From Pontibacillus chungwhensis (GTDB taxonomy: Bacteria; Bacillota; Bacilli; Bacillales; BH030062), in NCBI RefSeq assembly GCF_030166655.1, contig NZ_CP126446.1:62001-126000 (forward strand): a stretch of 64,000 bases of DNA. The letters are read 5' to 3'. Position numbers and translations under genes: made by a program. The notes below the pieces were generated by a model that was given only the letters and a program-made list of their open reading frames with translations, made no database searches and was not told the DNA's origin. Below are positions 1 to 7,686 of this stretch, in pieces. Positions within the stretch are counted from its first letter, which is position 1. Each line of letters starts with the position of its first letter.

Positions 1-1
1 A

Positions 2-145
2 AAAGAGGAAATCGCAAAGGAATTAGGTTTTTACGACACGGTTGAAAAGGATGGTTGGGGCGGTATTACGGCGCGTGACGCTGGCAATATCACCAAACGG
101 GCTATCCAAAAAGCTCAAGAACAAATGATGAGGGACAAGTCCTAA
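2..145 (+). CDS. sspF: Small acid-soluble spore protein, SspF type (3' part)
   Basis: The 5' end lies outside the window; 47 residues remain. The visible part reads [20 protein letters not shown] and continues to [20 protein letters not shown], the C-terminal part of alpha/beta-type small acid-soluble proteins that coat and protect DNA in spores. These proteins are normally made in the forespore under sigma-G; the promoter is not in view. Its position directly before ispE matches sspF in Bacillus subtilis. A compact hairpin terminator follows within ten bases. The identification rests on the family motif plus gene order. Confidence 0.9.
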   Translation, partial: KEEIAKELGFYDTVEKDGWGGITARDAGNITKRAIQKAQEQMMRDKS

Positions 146-149
146 TGAC

Positions 150-170
150 AGGGGCTTGGCCCCTTTTTTG
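150..170 (+). terminator. Terminator of sspF
   Basis: A short GC stem (GGGGC/GCCCC with a 3-nt loop) is followed by six T. It lies directly after the sspF stop codon and fits a Rho-independent terminator. Confidence 0.85.
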
Positions 171-244
171 TTTAAAGGGGTATTGCGCTTGTTTTTGCCA
201 TGCAGTGAGTATTCTCTGTGACTTTTTAAAGCTTCTCATATCCC

Positions 245-383
245 AAAAGGTCATAGATGACGAGAATCTCTTACTTTTTAAAAGGTCTTTTCCCGTAAAA
301 GGTAACAGATGCAACGGATCAATGACCTTTTAAACGTATTTATTTCTTGAAAGGTAACAGAGGAAGGGGGTCTGTTACCTTTT
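245..383 (+). repeat. Nested direct and inverted repeats in a gene-free stretch
   Basis: An 11-bp perfect inverted repeat (TTTAAAAGGTC at 277-287 and GACCTTTTAAA at 324-334) encloses AAAAGGTAACAGA (297-309). A second copy, AAAGGTAACAGA (350-361), is inverted again at 371-383 (TCTGTTACCTTTT). The last arm could therefore pair with either of two upstream arms. The 350-383 hairpin has a 12-bp stem and resembles a terminator with a weak T tract. AAAAGGTC also occurs at 245-252. No gene is seen here; function is unknown. Confidence 0.6.
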
Positions 384-432
384 CGGCTTAATAACCAAGG
401 GAAATGTTAGAGATCGATCTCGCACGAGGGGG

Positions 433-466
433 GCGTACGACACTAAACAGTCGCCTGCGCTTTTCG
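433..466 (+). repeat. Remnant (right end) of palindromic element
   Basis: The sequence GCGTACGACACT, then a short gap and CGCCTGCGCTTTTCG, is the same right end that closes the full copies at 552-585 and 850-883. The matching left arm is missing, so this looks like a truncated earlier copy. Confidence 0.7.
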
Positions 467-585
467 TAGTGTCTAGCTCCGGCTCCTAGCCCCTAGCGTC
501 ATAAGCAATCTAACTCCAGTGGCCTTCAGCCACTTCCGTTAGCTTGCTTATGCGTACGGGGCTGAACAGTCGCCTGCGCTTTTCG
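467..585 (+). repeat. Palindromic element, copy 1
   Basis: This is a long hairpin. The outer stem is AGCCCC (488-493) with GGGGCT (558-563); the middle is ATAAGCA with TGCTTAT; the apex is AGTGGC/GCCACT. The left side carries the conserved box TAGCTCCGGCTCC, and the right end is CGCCTGCGCTTTTCG (571-585). Outer and apical stems differ from the other copies but stay complementary. No protein is encoded. Confidence 0.8.
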
Positions 586-748
586 TTTATGTCCAGCTCC
601 GGTGGGTAGAGGCTAGCGAGATAAGCAAACTACCTGCAGTGGCTAATCGCCACTTCCGGCAGTTTGCTTATCCGGCCCCACACGATGTGGGGTCGTTCGG
701 CGTTGTCACAGGAGGTGACGTTCTTAGTCGAACTTCCGCTCTCTAACC
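586..748 (+). repeat. Palindromic element, copy 2 (altered right end)
   Basis: The core hairpin has ATAAGCAAACT paired with AGTTTGCTTAT and apex AGTGGC/GCCACT. The outer stem is GTGGG (602-606) with CCCAC (677-681), different in sequence from copy 1 but again complementary. The usual right end is replaced by about 65 nt of unrelated sequence beginning with a small CCCCAC/GTGGGG hairpin; the conserved right-end box reappears only at 749-763. Confidence 0.7.
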
Positions 749-883
749 CGCCTGCGCTTTTCGTAGTGTCTAGCTCCGGCTCCTAGTGTCTAGCGTCATA
801 AGCCAGCTCCTCTCCAAAGGCTATCGCCTTTTCCGAAGATCTGGCTTATGCGTACGACACTGAACAGTCGCCTGCGCTTTTCG
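749..883 (+). repeat. Palindromic element, copy 3
   Basis: The outer stem is AGTGTC (785-790) with GACACT (856-861); the middle is ATAAGCCAG with CTGGCTTAT; the apex is AAAGGC/GCCTTT. Both flanks carry the conserved CGCCTGCGCTTTTCG box (749-763 and 869-883). The copy ends just upstream of the ispE -10 element, so it forms the upstream edge of that promoter. Confidence 0.8.
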
Positions 884-891
884 TTTAACTA

Positions 892-900
892 TGATACAAT
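892..900 (+). promoter_or_regulatory. Candidate extended -10 promoter of ispE
   Basis: TGATACAAT matches an extended -10 element (TGn plus TACAAT). No good -35 is present; the upstream sequence is the end of the palindromic element. The site lies 36 nt before the ispE start codon. Confidence 0.55.
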
Positions 901-935
901 TTATCCATAATTAATGCGAAGAAGCAGGTGATGAT

Positions 936-1805
936 ATGCGTTTTTTGGAGAAGGCGCCGGCTAAGATTAATTTAGCCTTGGACGTGTTGTACAAGCGTCC
1001 GGATCAGTATCATGAAGTGGATATGATTATGACGACAATTGATTTGTCTGATCGCATTGAGTTAAGCCCTTTGAGAACTGATGAGATTCTGATTGTTTCG
1101 GAAAATCGGTTTGTTCCGAGTGATCACCGTAATCTTGCTTTTCAGGCTGCTCAAGTGTTGAAAGATAAGTTTGGCATCCGTGAGGGTGTGGAGATCTATA
1201 TTGAGAAGCAAATTCCTGTAGCTGCTGGGCTTGCTGGGGGAAGTAGTGATGCTGCCGCGGTTCTGAGAGGGCTGAATCGATTGTGGGAATTGGATTTAAG
1301 TGTTCAGGAGCTGGCCGCAATCGGAGCTCAAATCGGTTCTGACGTGTCTTTCTGTGTTCATGGTGGAACAGCGAGGGCTACTGGCAGAGGGGAAAGAATC
1401 GAAAAACTTCCTGCACCGCCGGCTTGCTGGGTAGTATTGGCGAAGCCGACGATGGGCGTGTCGACTCAAGCGATTTATGAGAACTTGAATTTAGAGGAAG
1501 CGGAACATCCTGATATCAAAGGGATGGTGAAGGCTATTCAGAAAGAAGATTATCAAGAGATTTGTGAGAAGATCGGAAATGTATTGGAACCTGTCACCGT
1601 TCAGTTACACAGTGATGTTCAACAAATTAAAGAACATATGCATGAATTTGGTGCGGATGCTGTGTTAATGAGCGGAAGTGGTCCGACGGTATTTGGCTTA
1701 GTTCAACATGAAACAAGAGCTCAGCGTATTTACAACGGTTTACGAGGTTTCTGTGATGAAGTTTACGTGGTACGTATGCTTGGAGGACGAGTCCCTCTTG
1801 ATTAA
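936..1805 (+). CDS. ispE: 4-diphosphocytidyl-2-C-methyl-D-erythritol kinase
   Basis: IspE phosphorylates the 2-hydroxyl of CDP-methylerythritol with ATP in the non-mevalonate isoprenoid pathway. The 289-residue protein has the N-terminal substrate-binding start [20 protein letters not shown], the GHMP-kinase ATP loop [15 protein letters not shown] at about residues 90-105, and the C-terminal glycine-rich motif [12 protein letters not shown]. Length is normal for the family. The same window also encodes IspD and IspF, the steps before and after it. The ATG is preceded by a modest GCAGGTG ribosome binding site. Position between sspF and purR matches Bacillus subtilis. Confidence 0.97.
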   Translation: MRFLEKAPAKINLALDVLYKRPDQYHEVDMIMTTIDLSDRIELSPLRTDEILIVSENRFVPSDHRNLAFQAAQVLKDKFGIREGVEIYIEKQIPVAAGLAGGSSDAAAVLRGLNRLWELDLSVQELAAIGAQIGSDVSFCVHGGTARATGRGERIEKLPAPPACWVVLAKPTMGVSTQAIYENLNLEEAEHPDIKGMVKAIQKEDYQEICEKIGNVLEPVTVQLHSDVQQIKEHMHEFGADAVLMSGSGPTVFGLVQHETRAQRIYNGLRGFCDEVYVVRMLGGRVPLD

Positions 1806-1859
1806 AGCCGTATAAAACTGTTATATTAAATGAAAATATTCGGTTTTTGAGGTGTAGAA

Positions 1860-2675
1860 ATGAAAAGAAGTGAACGTTTGGTCGGAATGACGTATTATTT
1901 ATTGGAGCATCCCCAACAACTTGTCTCTTTACCTTTCTTTACAGAGGCATATGATGCAGCTAAGTCTTCTGTGAGTGAAGATTTAGGTATTATTAATCAA
2001 ATGTTTCAAAAGCAAGGGATTGGAGAGTTGCACACTGTTTCAGGTGCAGCAGGTGGTGTGAAGTTCATTCCGTTTAATTCGCAAGAGAATAGTGAACACT
2101 TTGCTGATCTATTGGCAAAGCAATTAGAAGACCCTGAACGCCTACTCCCGGGTGGTTACTTGTTCATGAGCGATTTGCTAGGGGACCCGGAAACGATTCG
2201 GAATATCGGACGTCTTTTTGCGACTCATTTTTCGAAGCAACACGTGGATGTCATTATGACGGTGGCTACTAAAGGGATTCCTTTAGCTTATGCGGTCGCA
2301 TCATTCTTAAATGTTCCGGTCGTCATTGTCAGACGTGATCCTAAAGTTACAGAAGGATCAACGGTCAGCATTAACTACGTATCAGGGTCATCAAGAAAGA
2401 TCCAGACAATGGTCTTACCTAAACGCAGTCTCCAAAAAGGGGCTAATGTCTTAATCATAGATGATTTTATGAAGGCCGGGGGTACCATTGATGGAATGAA
2501 GAGCCTGTTGAAAGAATTTGAAGCTAATGTAGCAGGTATTGGTGTTTTAGCTGAAGCGGAAGATGAAGATGAGGAACGTGTCGTGCAAGATTACGTATCA
2601 CTCCTTCAAATAAATAACGTAGACATTAAAGAAAAGAAAATCGAAGTACACAGAGGAACTATGTTCCACTCGTAA
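1860..2675 (+). CDS. purR: Purine operon repressor PurR
   Basis: PurR represses purine biosynthesis and related genes and responds to PRPP. The 271-residue protein has an N-terminal winged-helix segment (about 1-75) and a C-terminal phosphoribosyltransferase-like domain with the PRPP-loop motif VLIIDDFMKAGGTIDG. A TGAGGTG site sits just before the ATG. Upstream, 1835-1847 resembles the reverse complement of a PurBox with an intact TTCG core, and a much weaker partner lies near 1804, so autoregulation is possible but not secure. A terminator follows. In Bacillus subtilis ridA (yabJ) comes next; it is absent here. Confidence 0.96.
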   Translation: MKRSERLVGMTYYLLEHPQQLVSLPFFTEAYDAAKSSVSEDLGIINQMFQKQGIGELHTVSGAAGGVKFIPFNSQENSEHFADLLAKQLEDPERLLPGGYLFMSDLLGDPETIRNIGRLFATHFSKQHVDVIMTVATKGIPLAYAVASFLNVPVVIVRRDPKVTEGSTVSINYVSGSSRKIQTMVLPKRSLQKGANVLIIDDFMKAGGTIDGMKSLLKEFEANVAGIGVLAEAEDEDEERVVQDYVSLLQINNVDIKEKKIEVHRGTMFHS

Positions 2676-2680
2676 CTAGA

Positions 2681-2713
2681 GAAGAATGCATTGAATTGCA
2701 TTCTTCTTTTTTT
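2681..2713 (+). terminator. Terminator of purR
   Basis: A 10-bp perfect stem GAAGAATGCA/TGCATTCTTC with a 6-nt loop is followed by seven T, directly after the purR stop. Confidence 0.9.
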
Positions 2714-2858
2714 GACGTAAAAAATCGTATAGGCATTTAGAGAATTGTTTAAAAAGTTATTACCTTTTCTAAAGGAAGATATAACGGGCTGAATCATCGT
2801 ACAAAGGAATTAAGATTTTGGATATTGTTAGAAAAACTTAAATTTTTTTTATATTTAA

Positions 2859-2887
2859 GAAGGAATTTGAACAGTCTTGTTGAATAT
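2859..2887 (+). promoter_or_regulatory. Sigma-H promoter of spoVG
   Basis: GAAGGAATT (2859-2867) and GTTGAATAT (2879-2887), separated by 11 nt, fit the sigma-H consensus RNAGGAWWW-N11-12-RNNGAATWW. An A+T-rich tract lies just upstream. The spoVG promoter is a classic sigma-H promoter in Bacillus subtilis, and sigH itself lies at the other end of this window. Confidence 0.85.
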
Positions 2888-2926
2888 TGGTAAATAAGTT
2901 CCTATGGAAAAAGGTGGTGACAAATA

Positions 2927-3223
2927 ATGGAAGTAACTGACGTGAGACTACGACGCGTTAATACTGAAGGAAGAATGCGAGCAATTGCTTCTATTACGTT
3001 GGATGGTGAATTTGTTGTTCACGACATTCGAGTAATTGATGGCAACAATGGTTTGTTTGTGGCGATGCCGAGCAAACGTACTCCAGATGGAGAATTTCGT
3101 GATATTGCCCATCCAATTAACTCTGGCACACGTGGGAAAATTCAAGACGCTGTGTTAGAAGAGTATCATCGAGCGGGACAAGTTGAAGAAGAAGTGGAGT
3201 ATGAAGAAGCTGGAGCTTCCTAA
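2927..3223 (+). CDS. spoVG: Regulatory RNA-/DNA-binding protein SpoVG
   Basis: SpoVG is a small pleiotropic regulator that affects asymmetric septation and cortex formation in Bacillus and binds nucleic acid in other Firmicutes. The 98-residue protein begins [20 protein letters not shown] and has the conserved core [20 protein letters not shown], the hallmark of the family, then a short acidic tail. The ATG follows a strong AAAGGTGGTGA site. It is a single-gene unit between a sigma-H promoter and a terminator. Product and length fit the family closely. Confidence 0.97.
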   Translation: MEVTDVRLRRVNTEGRMRAIASITLDGEFVVHDIRVIDGNNGLFVAMPSKRTPDGEFRDIAHPINSGTRGKIQDAVLEEYHRAGQVEEEVEYEEAGAS

Positions 3224-3240
3224 TGCTTTACAACGCAACA

Positions 3241-3274
3241 GGAGTCTAATCAACAGATTAGGCTTCTTTTTTTG
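3241..3274 (+). terminator. Terminator of spoVG
   Basis: A stem of about 10 bp with wobble pairs (GAGTCTAATC/GATTAGGCTT) is followed by seven T. Confidence 0.8.
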
Positions 3275-3399
3275 GTCAGAAATGAGTGAATAAAGGAAAT
3301 ATCCTACATATCTGTATATCAATTAGGGCTTCTCGGTAGATTACCCTCTAAAAGTCCTGCATTATAAGGTGTGAAGCCGTTCTCATAATCTTTTCTTTG

Positions 3400-3428
3400 T
3401 TGAAAATAGTGCGGTTTTAAGATATATT
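3400..3428 (+). promoter_or_regulatory. Sigma-A promoter of glmU
   Basis: TTGAAA (3400-3405) and TATATT (3423-3428) are separated by 17 nt and lie about 30 nt before the glmU start. Confidence 0.75.
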
Positions 3429-3459
3429 CGTAATGGATAAAAAGGATGGAGGTTTCTTC

Positions 3460-4839
3460 ATGAATAATCGCTATGCTGTTGTATTGGCAGCCGGGCAAGG
3501 GACACGCATGAAATCGTCGTTGGCGAAAGTATTGCATCCTGTTTGCGGTAAGCCTATGGTGCAACATGTAATGGATCAATTAACGTCTCTTCAACTAGAT
3601 GAAGTTATAACAGTAGTAGGGCGTAGTGCTGATGAAGTGCGTGAACAAATCGGCGCGGACAGCCAATTTGTTGTTCAGGAAGAGCAACTTGGGACAGGGC
3701 ATGCGGTTCAACAAGCTGAACCTATCCTTGGCACTAACAAGGGAACAACTCTTGTAGTAGCAGCTGATACCCCACTACTTACAGCAGAAACGCTTGAGTC
3801 AGTGTTTAACTATCATGAACAAGAACAGGCGAAAGTAACGGTTCTGACAGCTCATGCTGAAGATCCGACAGGCTATGGTCGAGTGATTCGTGATGAACAC
3901 GGGGATGTCGCTCGTATAGTTGAGCATAAAGATGCTTCTCCACAAGAACAAGCAGTTCAGGAAATCAACACAGCTATCTATTGTTTTGATAATGAGGCAC
4001 TTTTTGAATCTCTTCAGAATGTTTCAAATGATAATGCTCAAGGGGAGTACTACCTTCCTGATGTGATCGAAATCCTTAAGAACAAAGGGGAAAAGATTGC
4101 TGCTTATCAATCTTCAGACTTTGAAGAAACATTGGGTGTAAACGACCGCGTTGCGTTATCACGTGCGGAGAAGGCAATGAAACGTCGAATTAATGAGCGT
4201 CACATGCGCAATGGCGTTACTCTGATCGATCCGGATCATACGTATATCGGATTAGATGTTACAATTGAACAGGATGCTATCATTTATCCTGGGTGTGTTC
4301 TTGAAGGAAACACACAAATTGCAACAGGTGCAGAAATTGGTCCTCATACTGAAATTAAGAATTGTTCAGTTGGACAAGCTACGGTTATTAAGCAAAGTGT
4401 TGCTCATGAAAGTCACATTGGGAATCGTGTGAAAATCGGCCCGTACGCTCACATACGTCCCGCTTCTACCCTTGCTGACGACGTTAAAGTTGGAAACTTT
4501 GTAGAGTTGAAGAAAGTTTCGTTTGGCGAAGGAAGTAAGGCTTCTCACTTAAGTTATATTGGTGATGCTGAGGTAGGAAACGGAGTAAATATTGGTTGTG
4601 GGACGATTACCGTAAACTATGATGGCCAGAATAAGCATCTAACAACCATACAAGATGATGCGTTTATCGGGTGTAACTCCAACTTAGTAGCGCCTGTTAC
4701 AGTTGGTCATGGTGCATATGTAGCTGCAGGCTCAACGATTACAGATGATGTTCCTGATCGTGCGTTGTCGATTGCTCGTTCTCGTCAAACGAATAAAGAC
4801 GGGTACGCAGATAAAATAAATCAAGCGAAAAAAGATTAA
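3460..4839 (+). CDS. glmU: Bifunctional N-acetylglucosamine-1-phosphate uridyltransferase / acetyltransferase
   Basis: GlmU acetylates glucosamine-1-phosphate and transfers UMP to give UDP-GlcNAc, the precursor of peptidoglycan. The 459-residue protein has an N-terminal nucleotidyltransferase domain ([20 protein letters not shown]; product-site motif VVAADTPLL) and a C-terminal left-handed beta-helix of hexapeptide repeats containing [16 protein letters not shown] and GTITVNYDG. The ATG at 3460 follows GGATGGAGG; a further upstream in-frame ATG at 3433 lies before that site and would add nine unconserved residues. It probably forms an operon with prs, 15 nt downstream. Confidence 0.97.
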   Translation: MNNRYAVVLAAGQGTRMKSSLAKVLHPVCGKPMVQHVMDQLTSLQLDEVITVVGRSADEVREQIGADSQFVVQEEQLGTGHAVQQAEPILGTNKGTTLVVAADTPLLTAETLESVFNYHEQEQAKVTVLTAHAEDPTGYGRVIRDEHGDVARIVEHKDASPQEQAVQEINTAIYCFDNEALFESLQNVSNDNAQGEYYLPDVIEILKNKGEKIAAYQSSDFEETLGVNDRVALSRAEKAMKRRINERHMRNGVTLIDPDHTYIGLDVTIEQDAIIYPGCVLEGNTQIATGAEIGPHTEIKNCSVGQATVIKQSVAHESHIGNRVKIGPYAHIRPASTLADDVKVGNFVELKKVSFGEGSKASHLSYIGDAEVGNGVNIGCGTITVNYDGQNKHLTTIQDDAFIGCNSNLVAPVTVGHGAYVAAGSTITDDVPDRALSIARSRQTNKDGYADKINQAKKD

Positions 4840-4854
4840 TGGAGGTTTTAGCGA

Positions 4855-5811
4855 ATGGCTACTTCTCAATATAAAGATCCAGCTTTAAAAGTGTTCTCAC
4901 TTAATTCAAACCCAACTCTAGCTCAAGAAATTGCAGAGAATATTGGTACAGAATTAGGAAAATGTACGGTAACAAGTTTTAGTGATGGAGAGGTTCAAAT
5001 TAACATTGAAGAAAGTGTACGTGGGTGTGACGTATATGTAATTCAATCAACTTCAGAGCCAGTAAACCAACACATTATGGAATTACTTATTATGATTGAT
5101 GCATTGAAGCGTGCTTCTGCTCGTTCCATTAACATTGTAATGCCGTACTATGGTTACGCACGTCAAGACCGTAAAGCACGCTCTCGTGAGCCAATTACGT
5201 CTAAGCTTGTCGCGAACCTTCTTCAAACAGCTGGTGCAAGCCGCGTCATTATGTTAGATTTACACGCACCTCAAATTCAAGGATTCTTCGATGTACCAAT
5301 CGACCACCTTGTAGGTGTTCCACTTCTTTCTGATTACTTTGAAGAGAAGAATTTCGATGATGTGGTTATTGTTTCGCCTGACCACGGTGGCGTTACACGT
5401 GCCCGTAAAATGGCTGATCGCCTGAAAGCACCAATTGCGATTATTGATAAGCGTCGTCCTCGTCCGAACGTAGCCGAAGTTATGAATATTGTCGGTAATA
5501 TTGAAGGAAAAACAGCGATCCTGATTGATGATATTATTGATACAGCGGGAACGATTACACTTGCAGCCAATGCTCTTATCGAAAATGGGGCAAAAGAAGT
5601 CTATGCTTGTTGTACTCACCCTGTTCTATCTGGACCGGCAATTGAGCGTATTGACAACTCTAAGATTAAAGAGCTTGTCGTAACAAATACGATTCCTCTT
5701 AAAGATGAAAAACGTATCGATAAAATTACAGAGCTTTCTGTAGGAGAGCTAATTAGCGAAGCTATTACACGTGTTCACGAGCGTAAATCAATCAGCGTAT
5801 TATTTGATTAA
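4855..5811 (+). CDS. prs: Ribose-phosphate pyrophosphokinase
   Basis: Prs makes PRPP from ribose-5-phosphate and ATP, for nucleotide, histidine and tryptophan synthesis; PRPP is also the effector of PurR encoded nearby. The 318-residue protein contains the metal/ribose motif [12 protein letters not shown], the flexible loop DKRRPRPN and the PRPP-binding motif [14 protein letters not shown]. Length matches the class I enzyme. The ATG follows TGGAGGT. It shares the glmU transcript; no terminator is evident before ctc. Confidence 0.97.
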   Translation: MATSQYKDPALKVFSLNSNPTLAQEIAENIGTELGKCTVTSFSDGEVQINIEESVRGCDVYVIQSTSEPVNQHIMELLIMIDALKRASARSINIVMPYYGYARQDRKARSREPITSKLVANLLQTAGASRVIMLDLHAPQIQGFFDVPIDHLVGVPLLSDYFEEKNFDDVVIVSPDHGGVTRARKMADRLKAPIAIIDKRRPRPNVAEVMNIVGNIEGKTAILIDDIIDTAGTITLAANALIENGAKEVYACCTHPVLSGPAIERIDNSKIKELVVTNTIPLKDEKRIDKITELSVGELISEAITRVHERKSISVLFD

Positions 5812-5834
5812 TTTACCTTTTTTCTGAAAATCAG

Positions 5835-5859
5835 GTTTACACCCTCTGTAAAAGGGAAT
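5835..5859 (+). promoter_or_regulatory. Sigma-B-type promoter of ctc
   Basis: GTTTAC (5835-5840) and GGGAAT (5854-5859) are separated by 13 nt, close to the sigma-B consensus GTTT-N12-15-GGGWAT. In Bacillus subtilis ctc is a classic general-stress gene read from such a promoter. Confidence 0.7.
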
Positions 5860-5903
5860 TATAAATCATTAGAAGCTTTATAATTCTTTGGAGGGTGATA
5901 AAC

Positions 5904-6557
5904 GTGGCAGTTACAGTTAAAGCGAATACGAGAGAAGATTTCAAACGTTCAACTAAAAATGAGCTTCGTAAGTCCGGACTGGTTCCAGCAGTTGTTTATG
6001 GAAAAGACAAAGAACCAATTGCGGTATCGGTAAACAGCTTAGAATTATTAATGACAGTACGTGATGAAGGGAAGAACGCAATTATTTCCCTTGATATAGA
6101 AGGTAAGAAACCCGTAGACGTAATGTTACATGATTATCAGATTGAACCGATTCGTAATGAGTTATATCATGCCGATTTCTATATGGTTGATATGAGTCAG
6201 GAAATTGATGTAGAAGTAGCAATTCACTTAGAAGGAGAAGCACAAGGGACGAAAGATGGTGGGATTCTTTCTCAGCCACTTCATGAACTTTCCGTTCGTG
6301 CTAAGCCAAACGAAATCCCTGAAGAGATCAAACTAGATGTTACAAATCTAGAAGTTGGGGATAGTCTTCTTGTGAGTGATGTGAAAGCTGGAAATAACTA
6401 CGAAATTACTCAGGATGAGACCACAACAATTGTGACCATCTTACCTCCTCAAACTGAAGAAGTTGTCGAACCAGGCGAAACTCAGGATGGAGATGTAGAA
6501 CCAGAAGTCATTAATCAAAAAGATGATGATGAAGCGGAAGAGAGCGAAGAAGCTTAA
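5904..6557 (+). CDS. ctc: 50S ribosomal protein L25/general stress protein Ctc
   Basis: Ctc is the long form of bacterial L25, which binds 5S rRNA. The protein has an N-terminal L25 domain (about residues 1-95, with RKSGLVPAVVYGKD) and a C-terminal TL5 beta domain, then an acidic tail rich in D/E. A GTG at 5904 is chosen because GGAGG lies nine bases upstream; the earlier in-frame GTG at 5895 overlaps that site. The start gives 217 residues. The promoter upstream looks sigma-B-dependent. A terminator follows. Confidence 0.95.
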   Translation: MAVTVKANTREDFKRSTKNELRKSGLVPAVVYGKDKEPIAVSVNSLELLMTVRDEGKNAIISLDIEGKKPVDVMLHDYQIEPIRNELYHADFYMVDMSQEIDVEVAIHLEGEAQGTKDGGILSQPLHELSVRAKPNEIPEEIKLDVTNLEVGDSLLVSDVKAGNNYEITQDETTTIVTILPPQTEEVVEPGETQDGDVEPEVINQKDDDEAEESEEA

Positions 6558-6575
6558 TATTCTTCGGTTGGATAT

Positions 6576-6606
6576 GAGGCGTAACCCAAAAGGTTACGTC
6601 TCTTTT
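6576..6606 (+). terminator. Terminator of ctc
   Basis: GAGGCGTAACC pairs with GGTTACGTCTC around a short A-rich loop and is followed by five T. Confidence 0.88.
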
Positions 6607-6732
6607 TACACGTAAAGAAGGATTCAGTAGCAGAATTGAAGAATTAAAAGAACAACGCTTTGAACTCTTCTTTTTCGCTTATAATAAAGAGAGCAGAAGA
6701 CTTTTCAACTAGATAAAGAAGAGAGTGATTAC

Positions 6733-7293
6733 ATGAAATGTATTATTGGTCTAGGGAATCCAGGCCCTAAATTTGAAGATACGCGCCACAATATTGGATT
6801 TATGGTAATTGATGAGCTATTACGTCGCCATAATTGGAAATTAGATAAAGAGAAATATAAAGGACAGCATACTGTAGAACGTCTAGGTGGAGAAAAGGTT
6901 ATTCTTTTAAAGCCACTGACGTATATGAACTTATCTGGAGAGTCTATTCGCCCGTTGATGGACTATTACGATTTAGCTCCGGAGGATATCGTTGTGATCT
7001 ATGATGATTTGGATTTACCTCCAGGAAAGGTTCGTTTGCGTCAAAAGGGTGGACACGGGGGCCATAACGGAATCCGTTCAACCATCGATCACCTAGGTAC
7101 GAAGGAATTCCCGCGCATAAGACTTGGAATTGGACGTCCTAGTGGTCCGATGCCTGTACCTGACTATGTGTTAGGGAAGTTTCAAGGGGAAGATGCTACG
7201 GCAGCGAAAGAAAGTGTTCAAAAGGCTGCAGATGCGTGTGAAGCTTGGATGGAAAAAGGCTTTTTAGAAGTTATGAATGAATTTAACAAGTAA
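6733..7293 (+). CDS. pth: Peptidyl-tRNA hydrolase
   Basis: Pth (SpoVC) releases peptides from peptidyl-tRNA that has dropped off ribosomes. The 186-residue protein shows the family start CIIGLGNPGPKFEDTRHNIG, which includes the catalytic histidine, the motif LKPLTYMNLSG, and the region KGGHGGHNGIRS that contacts tRNA. A TATAAT lies at 6680-6685 with no clean -35 at normal spacing. It stands between ctc and fin as in Bacillus subtilis. Start ATG follows AGAGAGTG. Confidence 0.97.
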   Translation: MKCIIGLGNPGPKFEDTRHNIGFMVIDELLRRHNWKLDKEKYKGQHTVERLGGEKVILLKPLTYMNLSGESIRPLMDYYDLAPEDIVVIYDDLDLPPGKVRLRQKGGHGGHNGIRSTIDHLGTKEFPRIRLGIGRPSGPMPVPDYVLGKFQGEDATAAKESVQKAADACEAWMEKGFLEVMNEFNK

Positions 7294-7321
7294 AATGAGT
7301 AGAGTAGAGAAGCGGTCATTC

Positions 7322-7351
7322 GTATAACGTTAGGAGACTCCGGACAAACTA
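7322..7351 (+). promoter_or_regulatory. Sigma-F promoter of fin
   Basis: GTATA (7322-7326) and GGACAAACTA (7342-7351), 15 nt apart, fit the sigma-F consensus (GYATA and GGnnAnAnTR). The following gene encodes a sigma-F inhibitor. Confidence 0.75.
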
Positions 7352-7383
7352 GAGTGTAAATAGCTAGTTTTAGGAGGATGACC

Positions 7384-7614
7384 ATGGCCGTTAAATATCA
7401 GTGTCGTCATTGCAAAAAGGAAATCGGTGAACTATCACAAGATGTGCTTGATTCCGTCGAGCTTGGACTTACTTCTCTGAACGAGGAGGAGCTTTTAGAT
7501 ATGGTTAGCTATCACGAAAATGGTGATGTGATGGTAAGAACAATTTGTGAAGATTGCCAAGAATCATTAGAAGAAAATCCTCACTATCATGAACTTGATT
7601 TCTTTATACATTAA
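7384..7614 (+). CDS. fin: Anti-sigma-F factor Fin
   Basis: Fin (YabK) binds and inhibits sigma-F in the forespore, helping the switch to sigma-G. The 76-residue protein has two CxxC pairs (CRHC near the start; CEDC near residue 60) expected to bind zinc, and the conserved tail NPHYHELDFFI. The ATG at 7384 is preferred over the in-frame ATG at 7378 because AGGAGG (7372-7377) would touch the latter. A sigma-F promoter upstream makes a negative feedback loop likely. Confidence 0.94.
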   Translation: MAVKYQCRHCKKEIGELSQDVLDSVELGLTSLNEEELLDMVSYHENGDVMVRTICEDCQESLEENPHYHELDFFIH

Positions 7615-7626
7615 ATTGATTTGTTC

Positions 7627-7653
7627 GCTTTGGTGAAAAGCCAAAGCATTTTT
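7627..7653 (+). terminator. Probable terminator of fin
   Basis: GCTTTGG pairs with CCAAAGC around a 7-nt loop and is followed by a short T run. Confidence 0.7.
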
Positions 7654-7686
7654 GTATGGAGTGTGGGGATTAAGGGGGGGAACAGA

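Noticed and set aside
145-333. 62-residue open frame after sspF
   Set aside because: It starts inside the sspF terminator, covers the inverted repeats, has no ribosome binding site and no recognisable family.
433-883. CRISPR array or tandem-repeat locus
   Set aside because: Spacing is irregular, units are long hairpins with shared cores rather than short repeats with unique spacers, and no cas gene is present.
433-883. Insertion sequence or transposon end
   Set aside because: No transposase or clear target duplication is seen in the window; a non-autonomous element mobilised from elsewhere cannot be excluded.
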